64,000 nucleotides of DNA from NCBI RefSeq assembly GCF_014779715.1, contig NZ_JACXYU010000001.1, forward strand, positions 186,001 through 250,000. The letters are read 5' to 3'. Every line of letters starts with the position of its first letter. The stretch's first letter is position 1. The stretch is from Streptomyces chumphonensis (lineage in GTDB: Bacteria > Actinomycetota > Actinomycetes > Streptomycetales > Streptomycetaceae). The position numbers and the translations under genes were made by a program. Under the pieces are notes generated by a model that ran no database searches, was not told where the DNA came from, and saw nothing but the letters and a program-made list of their open reading frames with translations. Below are positions 23,074 through 32,055 of this stretch, in pieces.

Positions 23074-23096
23074 ACCCTACGTGCGCACGGTGACAG
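23074..23096 (-). promoter_or_regulatory. Degenerate RecA-NDp/PafBC-type promoter of uvrC
   Basis: Reading leftward: CTGTCACCG (23088-23096), 8 nt, TAGGGT (23074-23079), then 7 nt to the ATG. The consensus is TTGTCRGTG-N8-TANNNT. Six of nine upstream positions match, and the spacer and -10 fit exactly. A match this partial could be chance. The identical geometry at uvrB, polA and ogt raises confidence. Confidence 0.45.
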
Positions 23097-23141
23097 GACC
23101 GGTGCGTCCCGTCCCGCCCCACGGCCGGCCGGGGCGGGCCC

Positions 23142-23798
23142 TCACCAGCCGCGTTCGCGCCACTCGGCGAGGTGGGGGCGCTCGGCGCCGAGCGTCGTGT
23201 CGGCGCCGTGGCCGGGGTAGACCCAGGTCTCGTCGGGCAGTTCGGCGAAGAGCCTGGTCTCCACGTCGTGCAGCAGTGACGCGAAGTGGTCCCGGTTCCC
23301 GAAGGTGTTGCCCACGCCACCGGGGAAGAGGCAGTCGCCCGTGAAGAGGTGCGGGTGGCCGTGGGGGTCGTCGTAGACCAGGGCGACCGAGCCGGGGGTG
23401 TGGCCGACGAGGTGGCGGGCGGTCAGCCGGAGCGCTCCGAAGGAGACGGTGTCGCCGTCCGCGAGGGGCACGTCGGTCGGGACGGGGATGCCCTCGGCGT
23501 CGTCCCGGCCGGCGTAGGTGCGCGCGCCGGTGGCCTCCACCACCTCGGCGAGCGCCTGCCAGTGGTCGCCGTGCCGGTGGGTGGTGACGACGCCGGTGAC
23601 GCCGTCGGCCCCGATGAGGCCGAGCAGCGTGCCGGGCTCGTTGGCGGCGTCGATGAGGAGCTGTTCGCCGGTGGCACGACAGCGCAGCAGGTAGGCGTTG
23701 TTGTCCATGGGCCCGACGGCGGCCTTGGAGATGATCAGATCGGCCAGTTCGTGGACGTCGGCCGGGCCGCCGACCGTGACCTTTCCGGTGTAGGACAT
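23142..23798 (-). CDS. MBL-fold metallohydrolase (glyoxalase II-like)
   Basis: This 218-residue enzyme has the metallo-beta-lactamase zinc motif THRHGDH (His74, His76, Asp78, His79), HTPGSVALVY with the next metal His, TGDCLFPGG with the bridging Asp, and YPGHGADTTLG with the last His. The fold is used by hydroxyacylglutathione hydrolases. In mycothiol-using actinobacteria it may act on mycothiol thioesters. The neighbouring mycothiol-dependent enzyme family member supports this weakly. The substrate is not determined by sequence. Confidence 0.85.
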   Translation of the reverse strand: MSYTGKVTVGGPADVHELADLIISKAAVGPMDNNAYLLRCRATGEQLLIDAANEPGTLLGLIGADGVTGVVTTHRHGDHWQALAEVVEATGARTYAGRDDAEGIPVPTDVPLADGDTVSFGALRLTARHLVGHTPGSVALVYDDPHGHPHLFTGDCLFPGGVGNTFGNRDHFASLLHDVETRLFAELPDETWVYPGHGADTTLGAERPHLAEWRERGW

Positions 23799-23865
23799 GT
23801 GGACTCCTGTGCGGCGGGGCCACGGCCGGTGGGGGCTGCGGCCGGTGGGCGGGGGCGGTGGGCGG

Positions 23866-24618
23866 TCAGAGGGGCGGCAGGACGGGCAGCGTGCCGGTCG
23901 AGGCGGTGAGGCCGGTGCCGGGGGTGCGGCCCGCGAGCCAGCACGCCAGGGCGGTGGCGGAGCCGGTGACCACGACGGGACCGGTGGCGTCGCCCAGGCC
24001 GTCGGGCCCGCCCGGCTCCGCCGCCCGGCCGGTGCGCCGGGAACGGCCGTCGTCGGTGCGCAGCTCGGTGGCGGGGACCTCGGCGTTGCCGGAGAAGCGC
24101 CGGGCCAGGTAGGCGATCAGGCGCTCGGTGAAGGCGGCCGGCAGGGCGTCCGGGCCGTGGCCGAGACCGAGGTCGAGGTGGTGCAGCTCGACCTCGACCT
24201 GGCGGCGGAAGGGGATGGCGCCGACGCGGTCGGTGACGCCGTTGCGGAGTTCGACGGTCCGCTCCCAGGCGTCGCCGTCGCCGCCCGCGTAGCGGGCGAG
24301 GACCTCGTCCAGGCGCCGGGCGGTGTCCCGCAGGTCGTCGAGGTGGGCGGCCAGGGGGCGCGGGGCGTCCCGCTCGATGTCGGCGTCCCGTGCCTCGGCG
24401 CTGACGTACATGGGCCGGCCTTCGAGGACGTTGACGAGGGCGTCGGCGTTGCGGGCGAGGTGGGCGAGGACGTGGCCGCGCGTCCAGCCGGGCAGGCGGG
24501 AGGGCTCGGTGAGGAGCGCGTCCGGGCCGGTGGGCCCGTCGGCGTGCTTCTCGAGCGCGGCCAGGAGCGTGTCGGTGGACTCGCGGAGTGCGGCGACGTC
24601 GTGCTGTGGCGAAGTCAT
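23866..24618 (-). CDS. Maleylpyruvate isomerase family / DinB-like mycothiol-dependent enzyme
   Basis: A 250-residue protein with an N-terminal DinB-like four-helix metal-binding domain (LPGWTRGHVLAHLARNADAL, later FRRQVEVELHHLDLGLG), the two His-containing segments expected to bind a divalent metal. A smaller C-terminal alpha/beta segment follows (VVVTGSATALACWLAGR). The family includes mycothiol-dependent maleylpyruvate isomerase, but most genomic members have unknown substrates. A TTCACC-N17-TAGCGT promoter ending 6 nt before the ATG suggests leaderless expression. It is divergent from uvrA. Confidence 0.8.
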   Translation of the reverse strand: MTSPQHDVAALRESTDTLLAALEKHADGPTGPDALLTEPSRLPGWTRGHVLAHLARNADALVNVLEGRPMYVSAEARDADIERDAPRPLAAHLDDLRDTARRLDEVLARYAGGDGDAWERTVELRNGVTDRVGAIPFRRQVEVELHHLDLGLGHGPDALPAAFTERLIAYLARRFSGNAEVPATELRTDDGRSRRTGRAAEPGGPDGLGDATGPVVVTGSATALACWLAGRTPGTGLTASTGTLPVLPPL

Positions 24619-24740
24619 GATCCAACGCTAGCGCCGCCCCACGTTCGGGTGAAGTCGGCTCCCGGAGCCGCGGACGGCCGAAAATCGAATGTGCGTGCTA
24701 TAAGGTCGCGGTAGCGGCATCCCGAAGACATTCCGGCGGC

Positions 24741-24766
24741 GGCCCCCATACCCTGGTACGGGGGCC
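24741..24766 (+). promoter_or_regulatory. Hairpin in the uvrA upstream region
   Basis: Arms GGCCCCCATA and TACGGGGGCC (nine of ten paired) with a 6-nt loop, 42 nt before the uvrA start. An upstream TATAAG or TAAGGT near 24698-24705 may be the -10, which would place this hairpin in the transcript leader. Confidence 0.4.
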
Positions 24767-24808
24767 GGCCGTCCGGACCCCCACTCCACACGAAAGGTGC
24801 CAATCGGC

Positions 24809-27775
24809 GTGGCCGACCGTCTCATCGTCCGTGGCGCTCGCGAGCACAATCTGAAGAACGTCTCGCTCGACCTCCCGCGCGACTCCCTCATCGTCTTCAC
24901 CGGGCTCTCGGGGTCGGGGAAGTCCTCGCTCGCCTTCGACACGATCTTCGCGGAGGGTCAGCGCCGCTACGTGGAGTCGCTGTCGTCCTACGCACGGCAG
25001 TTCCTCGGGCAGATGGACAAGCCGGACGTCGACTTCATCGAGGGCCTGTCGCCCGCGGTCTCCATCGACCAGAAGTCGACCTCGCGCAACCCGCGCTCGA
25101 CGGTCGGCACGATCACCGAGGTGTACGACTACCTCCGGCTGCTGTTCGCGCGCATCGGCAAGCCGCACTGCCCCGAGTGCGGCCGTCCCATCGCGCGGCA
25201 GTCGCCGCAGGCCGTCGTGGACAAGGTGCTCGGCCTGGAGGAGGGCAGCCGGTTCCAGGTGCTCTCGCCGCTGGTGCGCGAGCGCAAGGGCGAGTTCGCC
25301 GACCTCTTCTCGGATCTCCAGACCAAGGGCTACAGCCGGGCCCGCGTGGACGGGCGGACGGTCCAGCTCTCCGACCCGCCGAAGCTCAAGAAGCAGGAGA
25401 AGCACACGATCGAGGTGGTCGTCGACCGCCTCACCGTGAAGGACAGCGCCAAGCGGCGGCTGACGGACTCCGTGGAGACGGCGCTGGGGCTGTCCGGCGG
25501 CATGGTCATCCTCGACTTCGTCGACCTCGACGAGGACGACCCGCAGCGTGAGCGGATGTTCTCCGAGCACCTGTACTGCCCCTACGACGACCTGTCGTTC
25601 GAGGAGCTGGAGCCGCGGTCGTTCTCCTTCAACTCCCCCTTCGGCGCCTGCCCCCAGTGCACCGGCATCGGGACGCGCATGGAGGTCGACCCGGAGCTGA
25701 TCGTCCCCGACGAGGACAAGTCGCTGGACGAGGGCGCGATCCACCCGTGGTCCCACGGGCACAACAAGGAGTACTTCGGGCGGCTGATCGGCGCCCTGGC
25801 CGACGCGCTGGGCTTCCGCACCGACATCCCCTGGGCCGGGCTGCCGCTGCGGGCCAGGAAGGCCCTGCTGAACGGCCACCGGACGCAGATCGAGGTCAGC
25901 TACCGCAACCGCTACGGCCGCGAGCGCTCCTACACGACCGCCTTCGAGGGCGCGGTGCCGTTCGTGCGGCGCCGGCACTCGGAGGCCGAGTCCGACTCCA
26001 GCCGGGAGCGCTTCGAGGGCTACATGCGCGAGGTGAACTGCCCGACCTGCGAGGGCACGCGGCTCAAGCCGATCGTCCTCGCGGTCACGGTGAAGGGGCG
26101 GTCCATCGCGGACGTCGCGGCCATGTCCATCAGCGAGTGCGCCGACTTCCTGCGGGAGATGACGCTGACCGCGCGGGAGAAGAAGATCGCCGAGCGGGTC
26201 CTCAAGGAGGTCAACGAGCGGCTGCGGTTCCTCGTCGACGTCGGCCTGGACTACCTCTCGCTCAACCGCGCGGCGGGGACGCTGTCCGGGGGCGAGGCGC
26301 AGCGCATCCGGCTGGCCACCCAGATCGGCTCCGGTCTGGTGGGCGTCCTGTACGTGCTGGACGAGCCGTCGATCGGCCTGCACCAGCGGGACAACCACCG
26401 GCTCATCGAGACGCTGGTGCGGCTGCGGAACCTGGGCAACACCCTGATCGTCGTCGAGCACGACGAGGACACGATCCGCACCTCGGACTGGGTCGTGGAC
26501 ATCGGGCCCGGCGCCGGTGAGCACGGCGGCAAGGTGGTGCACAGCGGGCCGCTGGCCGAGCTCCTGGGCAACGAGCAGTCGATGACGGGCCAGTACCTGG
26601 CCGGGAAGAGGCAGATCCCGACCCCGCAGGAGCGCCGTGAGACCGACCCGGACCGCAGGCTGACGGTCGTGGGCGCGCGCGAGAACAACCTCCGCGACAT
26701 CGACGTCGACTTCCCGCTCGGCGTCCTGACCGCCGTGACGGGCGTCTCGGGCTCCGGCAAGTCCACGCTGGTCAACGACATCCTCTACACGCACCTGGCA
26801 CGGGAGCTCAACGGCGCCAAGGCGGTGCCGGGCCGCCACACCCGGGTGACGGGTGACGACCAGGTCGACAAGGTGGTGCACGTCGACCAGTCGCCGATCG
26901 GCCGCACCCCCCGTTCCAACCCGGCCACCTACACCGGGGTGTTCGACCACGTGCGGCGGCTGTTCGCCGAGACGATGGAGGCCAAGGTCCGCGGCTACCT
27001 GCCCGGCCGGTTCTCCTTCAACGTCAAGGGCGGCCGCTGCGAGAACTGCTCGGGCGACGGCACGATCAAGATCGAGATGAACTTCCTGCCGGACGTGTAC
27101 GTCCCGTGCGAGGTCTGCCACGGCGCCCGCTACAACCGGGAGACGCTGGAGGTCCACTACAAGGGCAGGAACATCGCCGAGGTGCTGGACATGCCGATCG
27201 AGGAGGCGATGGACTTCTTCGAGGCCGTTCCCGCCATCGCCCGGCACCTGCGCACGCTCAACGACGTGGGGCTCGGGTATGTGCGGCTGGGCCAGTCGGC
27301 GCCGACGCTCTCCGGGGGCGAGGCGCAGCGCGTCAAGCTCGCTTCGGAGCTCCAGAAGCGTTCCACCGGCCGCACGGTGTACGTGCTCGACGAGCCGACG
27401 ACGGGGCTGCACTTCGAGGACATCCGCAAGCTGATCACGGTCCTGGAGGGCCTGGTCGACAAGGGGAACACGGTCATCGTCATCGAGCACAACCTGGACG
27501 TCATCAAGACGGCGGACTGGGTGGTGGACATGGGCCCCGAGGGCGGCGTCGGCGGCGGGCTGGTCGTCGCCGAGGGGACGCCGGAGGAGGTCGCCGCCGT
27601 CCCCGCCAGCCACACCGGCAAGTTCCTGCGGGACCTGCTGGGCGAGCGGGTCAGCGACGCCTCGGTGAACGGCGGCACGGCGCGCCGGAAGCCGGCGAGG
27701 AAGGCCGCCGCGAAGGCGCCGGCCAAGAAGGCCGCCACCTCGCGTACCCGCAAGGCCGGTGCGAAGCGCGCCTGA
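24809..27775 (+). CDS. uvrA: Excinuclease ABC subunit A
   Basis: This 988-residue ABC-class ATPase finds DNA damage with UvrB. It has two P-loops (GLSGSGKS at 32-39 and GVSGSGKS near residue 647), two LSGGEAQR signatures, and zinc-binding Cys sets in the first signature domain (CPECG, CPYDD...CPQC) and the second (CENCSGDG...CEVCHG). The last 30 or so residues form a Lys/Ala/Arg-rich tail, common in actinobacterial UvrA. GTG 24809 gives the family start [18 protein letters not shown] 24797 is a less likely alternative. No SOS box or clean damage promoter was found upstream. Confidence 0.96.
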   Translation: MADRLIVRGAREHNLKNVSLDLPRDSLIVFTGLSGSGKSSLAFDTIFAEGQRRYVESLSSYARQFLGQMDKPDVDFIEGLSPAVSIDQKSTSRNPRSTVGTITEVYDYLRLLFARIGKPHCPECGRPIARQSPQAVVDKVLGLEEGSRFQVLSPLVRERKGEFADLFSDLQTKGYSRARVDGRTVQLSDPPKLKKQEKHTIEVVVDRLTVKDSAKRRLTDSVETALGLSGGMVILDFVDLDEDDPQRERMFSEHLYCPYDDLSFEELEPRSFSFNSPFGACPQCTGIGTRMEVDPELIVPDEDKSLDEGAIHPWSHGHNKEYFGRLIGALADALGFRTDIPWAGLPLRARKALLNGHRTQIEVSYRNRYGRERSYTTAFEGAVPFVRRRHSEAESDSSRERFEGYMREVNCPTCEGTRLKPIVLAVTVKGRSIADVAAMSISECADFLREMTLTAREKKIAERVLKEVNERLRFLVDVGLDYLSLNRAAGTLSGGEAQRIRLATQIGSGLVGVLYVLDEPSIGLHQRDNHRLIETLVRLRNLGNTLIVVEHDEDTIRTSDWVVDIGPGAGEHGGKVVHSGPLAELLGNEQSMTGQYLAGKRQIPTPQERRETDPDRRLTVVGARENNLRDIDVDFPLGVLTAVTGVSGSGKSTLVNDILYTHLARELNGAKAVPGRHTRVTGDDQVDKVVHVDQSPIGRTPRSNPATYTGVFDHVRRLFAETMEAKVRGYLPGRFSFNVKGGRCENCSGDGTIKIEMNFLPDVYVPCEVCHGARYNRETLEVHYKGRNIAEVLDMPIEEAMDFFEAVPAIARHLRTLNDVGLGYVRLGQSAPTLSGGEAQRVKLASELQKRSTGRTVYVLDEPTTGLHFEDIRKLITVLEGLVDKGNTVIVIEHNLDVIKTADWVVDMGPEGGVGGGLVVAEGTPEEVAAVPASHTGKFLRDLLGERVSDASVNGGTARRKPARKAAAKAPAKKAATSRTRKAGAKRA

Positions 27776-27796
27776 GCCGCACGTAGGGTGGCCCGC

Positions 27797-28234
27797 GTGA
27801 CACGTGACGAACAGCGACACCCCCGCCGCCGTACCGCGCTGCGCGGGGCGGCGGCCGGGGCGGCCCTGGCCGCCGGGGGATCCGCCCTCTCCGGCTGTGG
27901 CCGCCCCGGCGAGACCGCCACGCCTCCGCCGTCGACCCCGACGGCCCCCGTGGAGCTGGGTGCCGCGGACGAGGTGCCGGTGGGCGGTGCCCACGCCTTC
28001 CGCGACGCCAAGGTCGTCGTGTCGCAGCCCGAACCGGGCCGGTACAGGGCGTTCAGCGCCGTGTGCACGCACGAGGGCTGCGCCATGTTCGCCCTGCGGG
28101 AGTCGGCCATCGTCTGCTCCTGCCACGGCAGCAGCTTCGACACGACGACCGGCGAGGTGCTCACCGGACCGGCCCGCGAACCGCTGCCCGAGATTCCCGT
28201 CCGGGTGGAGGGCGACGGGCTGGTCGCCGGCTGA
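27797..28234 (+). CDS. Rieske [2Fe-2S] lipoprotein with Tat signal
   Basis: A 145-residue exported protein. The N terminus has a twin-arginine run (RRR at 10-12, then TALRGAAAG) followed by a lipobox ending at Cys34 (ALSGC), so it is probably folded in the cytosol, exported by Tat and lipid-anchored outside. The cluster ligands are in CTHEGC and CSCHGSSF, the normal Rieske pattern. No oxidase partner gene is adjacent; it begins 21 nt after uvrA. GTG 27797 is favoured by AGGG 8 nt upstream over GTG 27788. The electron-transfer partner is unknown. Confidence 0.88.
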   Translation: MTRDEQRHPRRRTALRGAAAGAALAAGGSALSGCGRPGETATPPPSTPTAPVELGAADEVPVGGAHAFRDAKVVVSQPEPGRYRAFSAVCTHEGCAMFALRESAIVCSCHGSSFDTTTGEVLTGPAREPLPEIPVRVEGDGLVAG

Positions 28235-28362
28235 CCTCGCGTCACGCCGCGTGCGCCGAGCCGGTGCCGACGCCGCGCCGGTGACCGCCACGGGGGCGGT
28301 TTCCCGCCGCGTCCGGCCCCGCGTCCGCCGCCGTCACCGCCGGGCCCTGCCACGCTGCGTGC

Positions 28363-30864
28363 GTGAGGCTCCCCCGACGTACGACCCGCGCCCTGCTGGG
28401 GGCGGCGGTCTCGCTGCTGCTCGGACCGGCTCTCGCGGCGCCGGGCACGGGGGCCGCCGGAGGTGCGGCCCCCGCTCCCCCGGCGGCCGTCCTCGCGGCG
28501 TCCGCCGGGGCGGCGCCGCGTCCGGCGGGCGGAGCGGACCCGGACCGTGTCCCGGAGCGCGGCGAGCGACCGGTCGCTCCCGGGGTGAGGCTCACCTCGT
28601 TCAGCGAGCCGCACGCCGAGGGGTGGGTGCGGGGCGACGTGCTGAGCGTGGATCTCGCCGGTGACGTCCGCGTCGACTACCTCGCCTCCGGCACGGTGAC
28701 GCGGCGGCGGACCGTCAGCGAACTGGTGGCCCGGCACGAACCCGGGGCCGGACGGCGCACCGTCGCGGCCGTCAACGCCGACTTCTTCGACATCAACGGC
28801 ACCGGTGCGCCCCTCTCGGCCGGGCTGCGGGACGGCAGGCTGACGCAGTCGGGGTCGCCGGACCCGTCCCCGGTCGCGGGATTCGGGCCGCGGGGAGCGG
28901 GCCGCATCCTGGAGCTCCTCTTCGAAGGGACCGTGCGGCTGCCCCGGGGGACGCGGCCGCTGGCGGGGTACAACGCCGCCGACCTCCCCCCGGGCGGCAT
29001 CGGGCTCTACACGCCGGACTGGGGCGGCGCCGACCGGGCGCCGACCACGCACGGCGCCCGCTCCGCCGAGGTCACGGTGGCGGACGGTGTGGTCACCGCC
29101 GTCCACGGCGAGGGGGGCACCGGGCCGGTCCCCGCCGGGACGACCGTCCTGCGCGGCCGTGAGGCCGGAGCGGACGCCCTGGCGGCCCTCGTCCCCGGAG
29201 ACCGGGTGGCGGTGCGGTACGCGGTCCGCGCCGGGGACGGCGGACCGCTGCCCCACACCGCGGTCGGCGGCCGGGAGCCCCTGGTCGTCGACGGCGAGCC
29301 CCGGGACTGGACAGGCCTGCCCAACAACGCCGCCGCGCCCCGGACGGCCCTCGGCCTCTCCGCCGACGGCGCGACGCTGCACCTCCTCACCGTCGACGGA
29401 CGCCAGGCGGCGTCCGGGGGCGTGACCCTCACCGCGCTCGGCCGCATGATGCGGGATCTGGGCGCGTACCAGGCCCTCAATCTCGACGGCGGCGGCTCCG
29501 CCACCCTGCTGGCCCGGGAGCCCGGCGCGGCGCGTCCCCGGGTGGAGAACGCGCCGTCCGACGGCGCCGAGCGGCCGGTGCCCAACGGACTGGCGGTCAC
29601 CGTGCCGCAGGGCAGCGGACGACCGGTCGGCTACCGGGTGCGGCCCGCGCTGGAGCCGGAGCGGACGCCGGTCTTCTCCCCGGGCCGCGACGGTCGCACG
29701 GACCGGGTCTTCCCGGGGCTGACGCGGCGGCTGACCGCCGTGCCGTTCGACGAGACCTACGGGCCCGCCGGCGGGAGCCCCCGGTGGAGCTCCGCCCGGC
29801 CCGCGCTGGGCACCGTGGACGCGGAGGGCACGTTCCGGGGCCTGCGGACCGGCCGGGTCACGGTGACGGCCGCCTCGGTCCACCCGGGCACCGGGCTCGT
29901 CCGGGGGCGGACGCGGCTGGAGGTGCTCGGCGCGCTGGAGCGGCTGCGGCCCACCACGGCCCGCGTCGCGCTCGCGGCGGAAGGGGACAGCGCGACGTTC
30001 GGGCTGGTCGGGGAGGACGCCGACGGGGCCCGCGCCCCCGTCGCCCCGAAGGACGTGACCCCGCTCTACGACGCGAGCCTGTTCGACGTGTCGGCCGACC
30101 CGGACGACGGCACGTTCACCGTCACCGCGCGCACCGCGGCGGCGTCCGGCCGGGTGGAGCTGTCGGTGGCGGGCCGGACGGCCACGGTCGCGGTCACCAC
30201 CGGCCTCACCGAGCGCACCGTGGCGGACTTCTCGGACGCCGGGAGGTGGCGGTTCAGCGGCGCCCGCGCCACGGGGGCGCTGCTCCCGGAACCGGCCGGA
30301 CGGACCGGGCCGGGGCTGCGGATGCGCTACGACTTCAGCGGCTCGACCGCCACCCGGGCCGCGTACGCGGACCCGCCGGTGCCCGTCCCGGTACCGGACC
30401 GGACCCGGCGCCTCACCCTGTGGGTGTACGGGGACGGCCACGGGGCCTGGCCCTCGCTGCACCTGACCGACGCGCGGGGCGCGGGGCACGTCCTGCGCGG
30501 CCCGCACGTGCGGTGGACGGGCTGGCGGCGGCTCACGTTCGAGGTGCCCCCGCGCGCGGCGCACCCGCTCACGGTGCGCCGGATCTATCTGGCCGAGACG
30601 CGGCCCGGCGCGCGGTACCGGGGGGAGGTGGTCCTCGACGAGCTCGCCGCGCACGTCCCGCCGGATTCCGCGGCGGACACGCCGGGAGCCCGGCCGCGCG
30701 GTGCGGCCGGGCTCCCGTCCGGTCGTTCAGGGCGTGCCCCCGCGCGGCCCGCGCGTCGGCGGAAGGCCTGCGGGAGCGGGGTCAGCGCGCCGCGACGTCG
30801 CTGTCCTCCTCCTGCGGGTCCGCTCCGTCCGCCGCCTGCGCACTCTGCTTCCTGGCGGCCATGA
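28363..30864 (+). CDS. Secreted phosphodiester glycosidase (NAGPA-like) family protein
   Basis: An 833-residue open frame with a signal peptide in the first 26 residues or so. The central part matches the phosphodiester glycosidase/NAGPA domain, with VNADFFDING, AAPRTALGLSADG and LNLDGGGSATL signatures. Beta-rich modules follow, including an Ig-like repeat region (TVDAEGTFRGLRTGRVTVTA) and a C-terminal carbohydrate-binding-like domain (LTLWVYGDGHG...RRIYLAETRPG). It probably acts on extracellular or cell-wall glycans. The frame has no stop after the last domain. It runs through a terminator hairpin (30683-30717) and overlaps the convergent terC by 83 nt, so the last 55 residues or so look non-native. 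Confidence 0.8.
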   Translation: MRLPRRTTRALLGAAVSLLLGPALAAPGTGAAGGAAPAPPAAVLAASAGAAPRPAGGADPDRVPERGERPVAPGVRLTSFSEPHAEGWVRGDVLSVDLAGDVRVDYLASGTVTRRRTVSELVARHEPGAGRRTVAAVNADFFDINGTGAPLSAGLRDGRLTQSGSPDPSPVAGFGPRGAGRILELLFEGTVRLPRGTRPLAGYNAADLPPGGIGLYTPDWGGADRAPTTHGARSAEVTVADGVVTAVHGEGGTGPVPAGTTVLRGREAGADALAALVPGDRVAVRYAVRAGDGGPLPHTAVGGREPLVVDGEPRDWTGLPNNAAAPRTALGLSADGATLHLLTVDGRQAASGGVTLTALGRMMRDLGAYQALNLDGGGSATLLAREPGAARPRVENAPSDGAERPVPNGLAVTVPQGSGRPVGYRVRPALEPERTPVFSPGRDGRTDRVFPGLTRRLTAVPFDETYGPAGGSPRWSSARPALGTVDAEGTFRGLRTGRVTVTAASVHPGTGLVRGRTRLEVLGALERLRPTTARVALAAEGDSATFGLVGEDADGARAPVAPKDVTPLYDASLFDVSADPDDGTFTVTARTAAASGRVELSVAGRTATVAVTTGLTERTVADFSDAGRWRFSGARATGALLPEPAGRTGPGLRMRYDFSGSTATRAAYADPPVPVPVPDRTRRLTLWVYGDGHGAWPSLHLTDARGAGHVLRGPHVRWTGWRRLTFEVPPRAAHPLTVRRIYLAETRPGARYRGEVVLDELAAHVPPDSAADTPGARPRGAAGLPSGRSGRAPARPARRRKACGSGVSAPRRRCPPPAGPLRPPPAHSASWRP
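30683..30717. terminator. Shared hairpin between convergent genes, inside an open frame
   Basis: A perfect 15-bp stem (30683-30697 and 30703-30717) with a 5-nt loop, about 65 nt beyond the terC stop in the terC direction. It lies inside the glycosidase-like frame, near where that protein would be expected to end. Probably a bidirectional terminator. Confidence 0.7.
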
Positions 30865-31786
30865 GGCTGGTGACGGTGGTGACCACCAGCACGCCGCAGA
30901 TGACGCCGAGCGACACCGGGGTGCTGATCACCGGGACGTGGACGCCGGTCTCGTGCAGGGCGTGGAGGACGAGCTTGACCCCGATGAAGCCGAGGATGAC
31001 GGACAGCCCGTAGGAGAGGTGGACCAGCTTCTTCAGCAGGCCGCCGATGAGGAAGTACAGCTGCCGCAGACCCATCAGGGCGAAGGCGTTGGCGGTGAAG
31101 ACGATGTACGGGTCCTGGGTGAGGCCGAAGATGGCCGGGATCGAGTCCAGGGCGAACAGGACGTCCGTGGTGCCGATGGCCAGCATGACGATGAGCATCG
31201 GGGTCATCAGGCGACGCCCGTTCTCCACGATCGTCAGGCGGGTGCCGTGGTACTGGTCGGTGGAGGGGAAGCGCTTCTCCACCATCTTCAGGAAGCGGTT
31301 CTCCTCGAACTCCTCGTCCGTCTCGTCGGCGCGGGCCTCCTCGATCAGCTTCCACGCGGTCCAGATGAGGAAGGCGCCGAAGATGAAGAAGACCCAGGAG
31401 AACTGCGAGATGATCGCGGCGCCGGCCGCGATGAAGCCCGCGCGCAGCACCAGCGCGATCAGCACGCCGATCATCAGCACCCGCTGCTGGTAGATGGCGG
31501 GTACGGAGAACTTCGCCATGATGAGCACGAAGACGAAGAGATTGTCGACGCTCAGCGACTTCTCGGTGATGTAACCGGCGAAGAACTCGCCGGAGGACTT
31601 CGTGTCGCCGAACAGCAGCAGGCCGAGTCCGAACAGGACGGCGAGGGCGACCCAGACGGCCGACCAGATGCCCGCCTCCTTGATGGAGACCTCGTGGGGT
31701 TTGCGGCCGCCGATGAAGAAGTCGACGGCGATGAGGGCACAGAGAACGAGAATCGTCACGGCCCAGGTGGTCCAGGTTACGTCCAC
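30782..31786 (-). CDS. terC: TerC family integral membrane protein
   Basis: A 334-residue membrane protein of the TerC/Alx family with about nine hydrophobic helices. Acidic residues inside helices (SLSVDNLFVFVLIM, IGTTDVLFALDSIPAIFG) form the conserved core. TerC proteins are linked to tellurite resistance, and several members are Mn2+ exporters that metallate or protect secreted proteins. GTG 31786 has GGAGGAG about 6 nt upstream; the frame above it is leader. The leader resembles a yybP-ykoY manganese riboswitch, which strongly suggests Mn2+-controlled expression. TerD-type genes follow on the same side of the locus. Confidence 0.92.
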   Translation of the reverse strand: MDVTWTTWAVTILVLCALIAVDFFIGGRKPHEVSIKEAGIWSAVWVALAVLFGLGLLLFGDTKSSGEFFAGYITEKSLSVDNLFVFVLIMAKFSVPAIYQQRVLMIGVLIALVLRAGFIAAGAAIISQFSWVFFIFGAFLIWTAWKLIEEARADETDEEFEENRFLKMVEKRFPSTDQYHGTRLTIVENGRRLMTPMLIVMLAIGTTDVLFALDSIPAIFGLTQDPYIVFTANAFALMGLRQLYFLIGGLLKKLVHLSYGLSVILGFIGVKLVLHALHETGVHVPVISTPVSLGVICGVLVVTTVTSLMAARKQSAQAADGADPQEEDSDVAAR

Positions 31787-31800
31787 GCAGCACTCCTCCG

Positions 31801-31916
31801 GCTGTGGTCGCCGGAGGTCTCTTCCGCCCGGGGCAGTGCCGCAGGCCGATGCCCCGGGGCCGAATGGTCGGCCCGTACTGACGGGAACATCGCAGGTGGG
31901 AATACTCCCCTCCGCA
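31801..31916 (-). ncRNA. Probable yybP-ykoY manganese riboswitch in the terC leader
   Basis: The terC leader begins about at the predicted transcription start and contains GCGGAGGGGAGTA followed by a series of GC-paired stems and then AGAGACCTCCGGCGACC. GGGGAGUA and GAGACC are the conserved loop sequences of the yybP-ykoY aptamer as I recall it, and terC is its commonest target gene. The segment ends 15 nt before the GTG and could expose or hide the GGAGGAG site. This is pattern recognition, not a covariance-model hit. Confidence 0.6.
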
Positions 31917-31922
31917 AAAACC

Positions 31923-31951
31923 ACCCTATGGGAAGGTCAAGGAATCACCAA
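31923..31951 (-). promoter_or_regulatory. terC promoter
   Basis: TTGGTG (31946-31951), a 17-nt spacer and TAGGGT (31923-31928). The predicted start falls near 31916, exactly at the 5' end of the riboswitch-like leader. Confidence 0.55.
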
Positions 31952-32055
31952 GCGCCCGGGCGGAGTTGTCGCCCACGTCACATACCGCACGGGAGAGCGC
32001 CCGGTGACGCGGTGGACCCGCCGGGCCTGCGGACGGTCCGACCGCCCGACGGCCC

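Noticed and set aside
24680-24710. Possible RecA-NDp or LexA site before uvrA (TCGAATGTG near TATAAGGT)
   Set aside because: Only about five of nine positions match, the spacer is 7 and not 8 nt, the start codon is far away, and no GAAC-N4-GTTC-type LexA palindrome was seen.
28363-30864. Long leftward open frames opposite the glycosidase-like gene and uvrA
   Set aside because: They cross several gene boundaries and terminators and have repetitive composition; the rightward frames contain clear domains.
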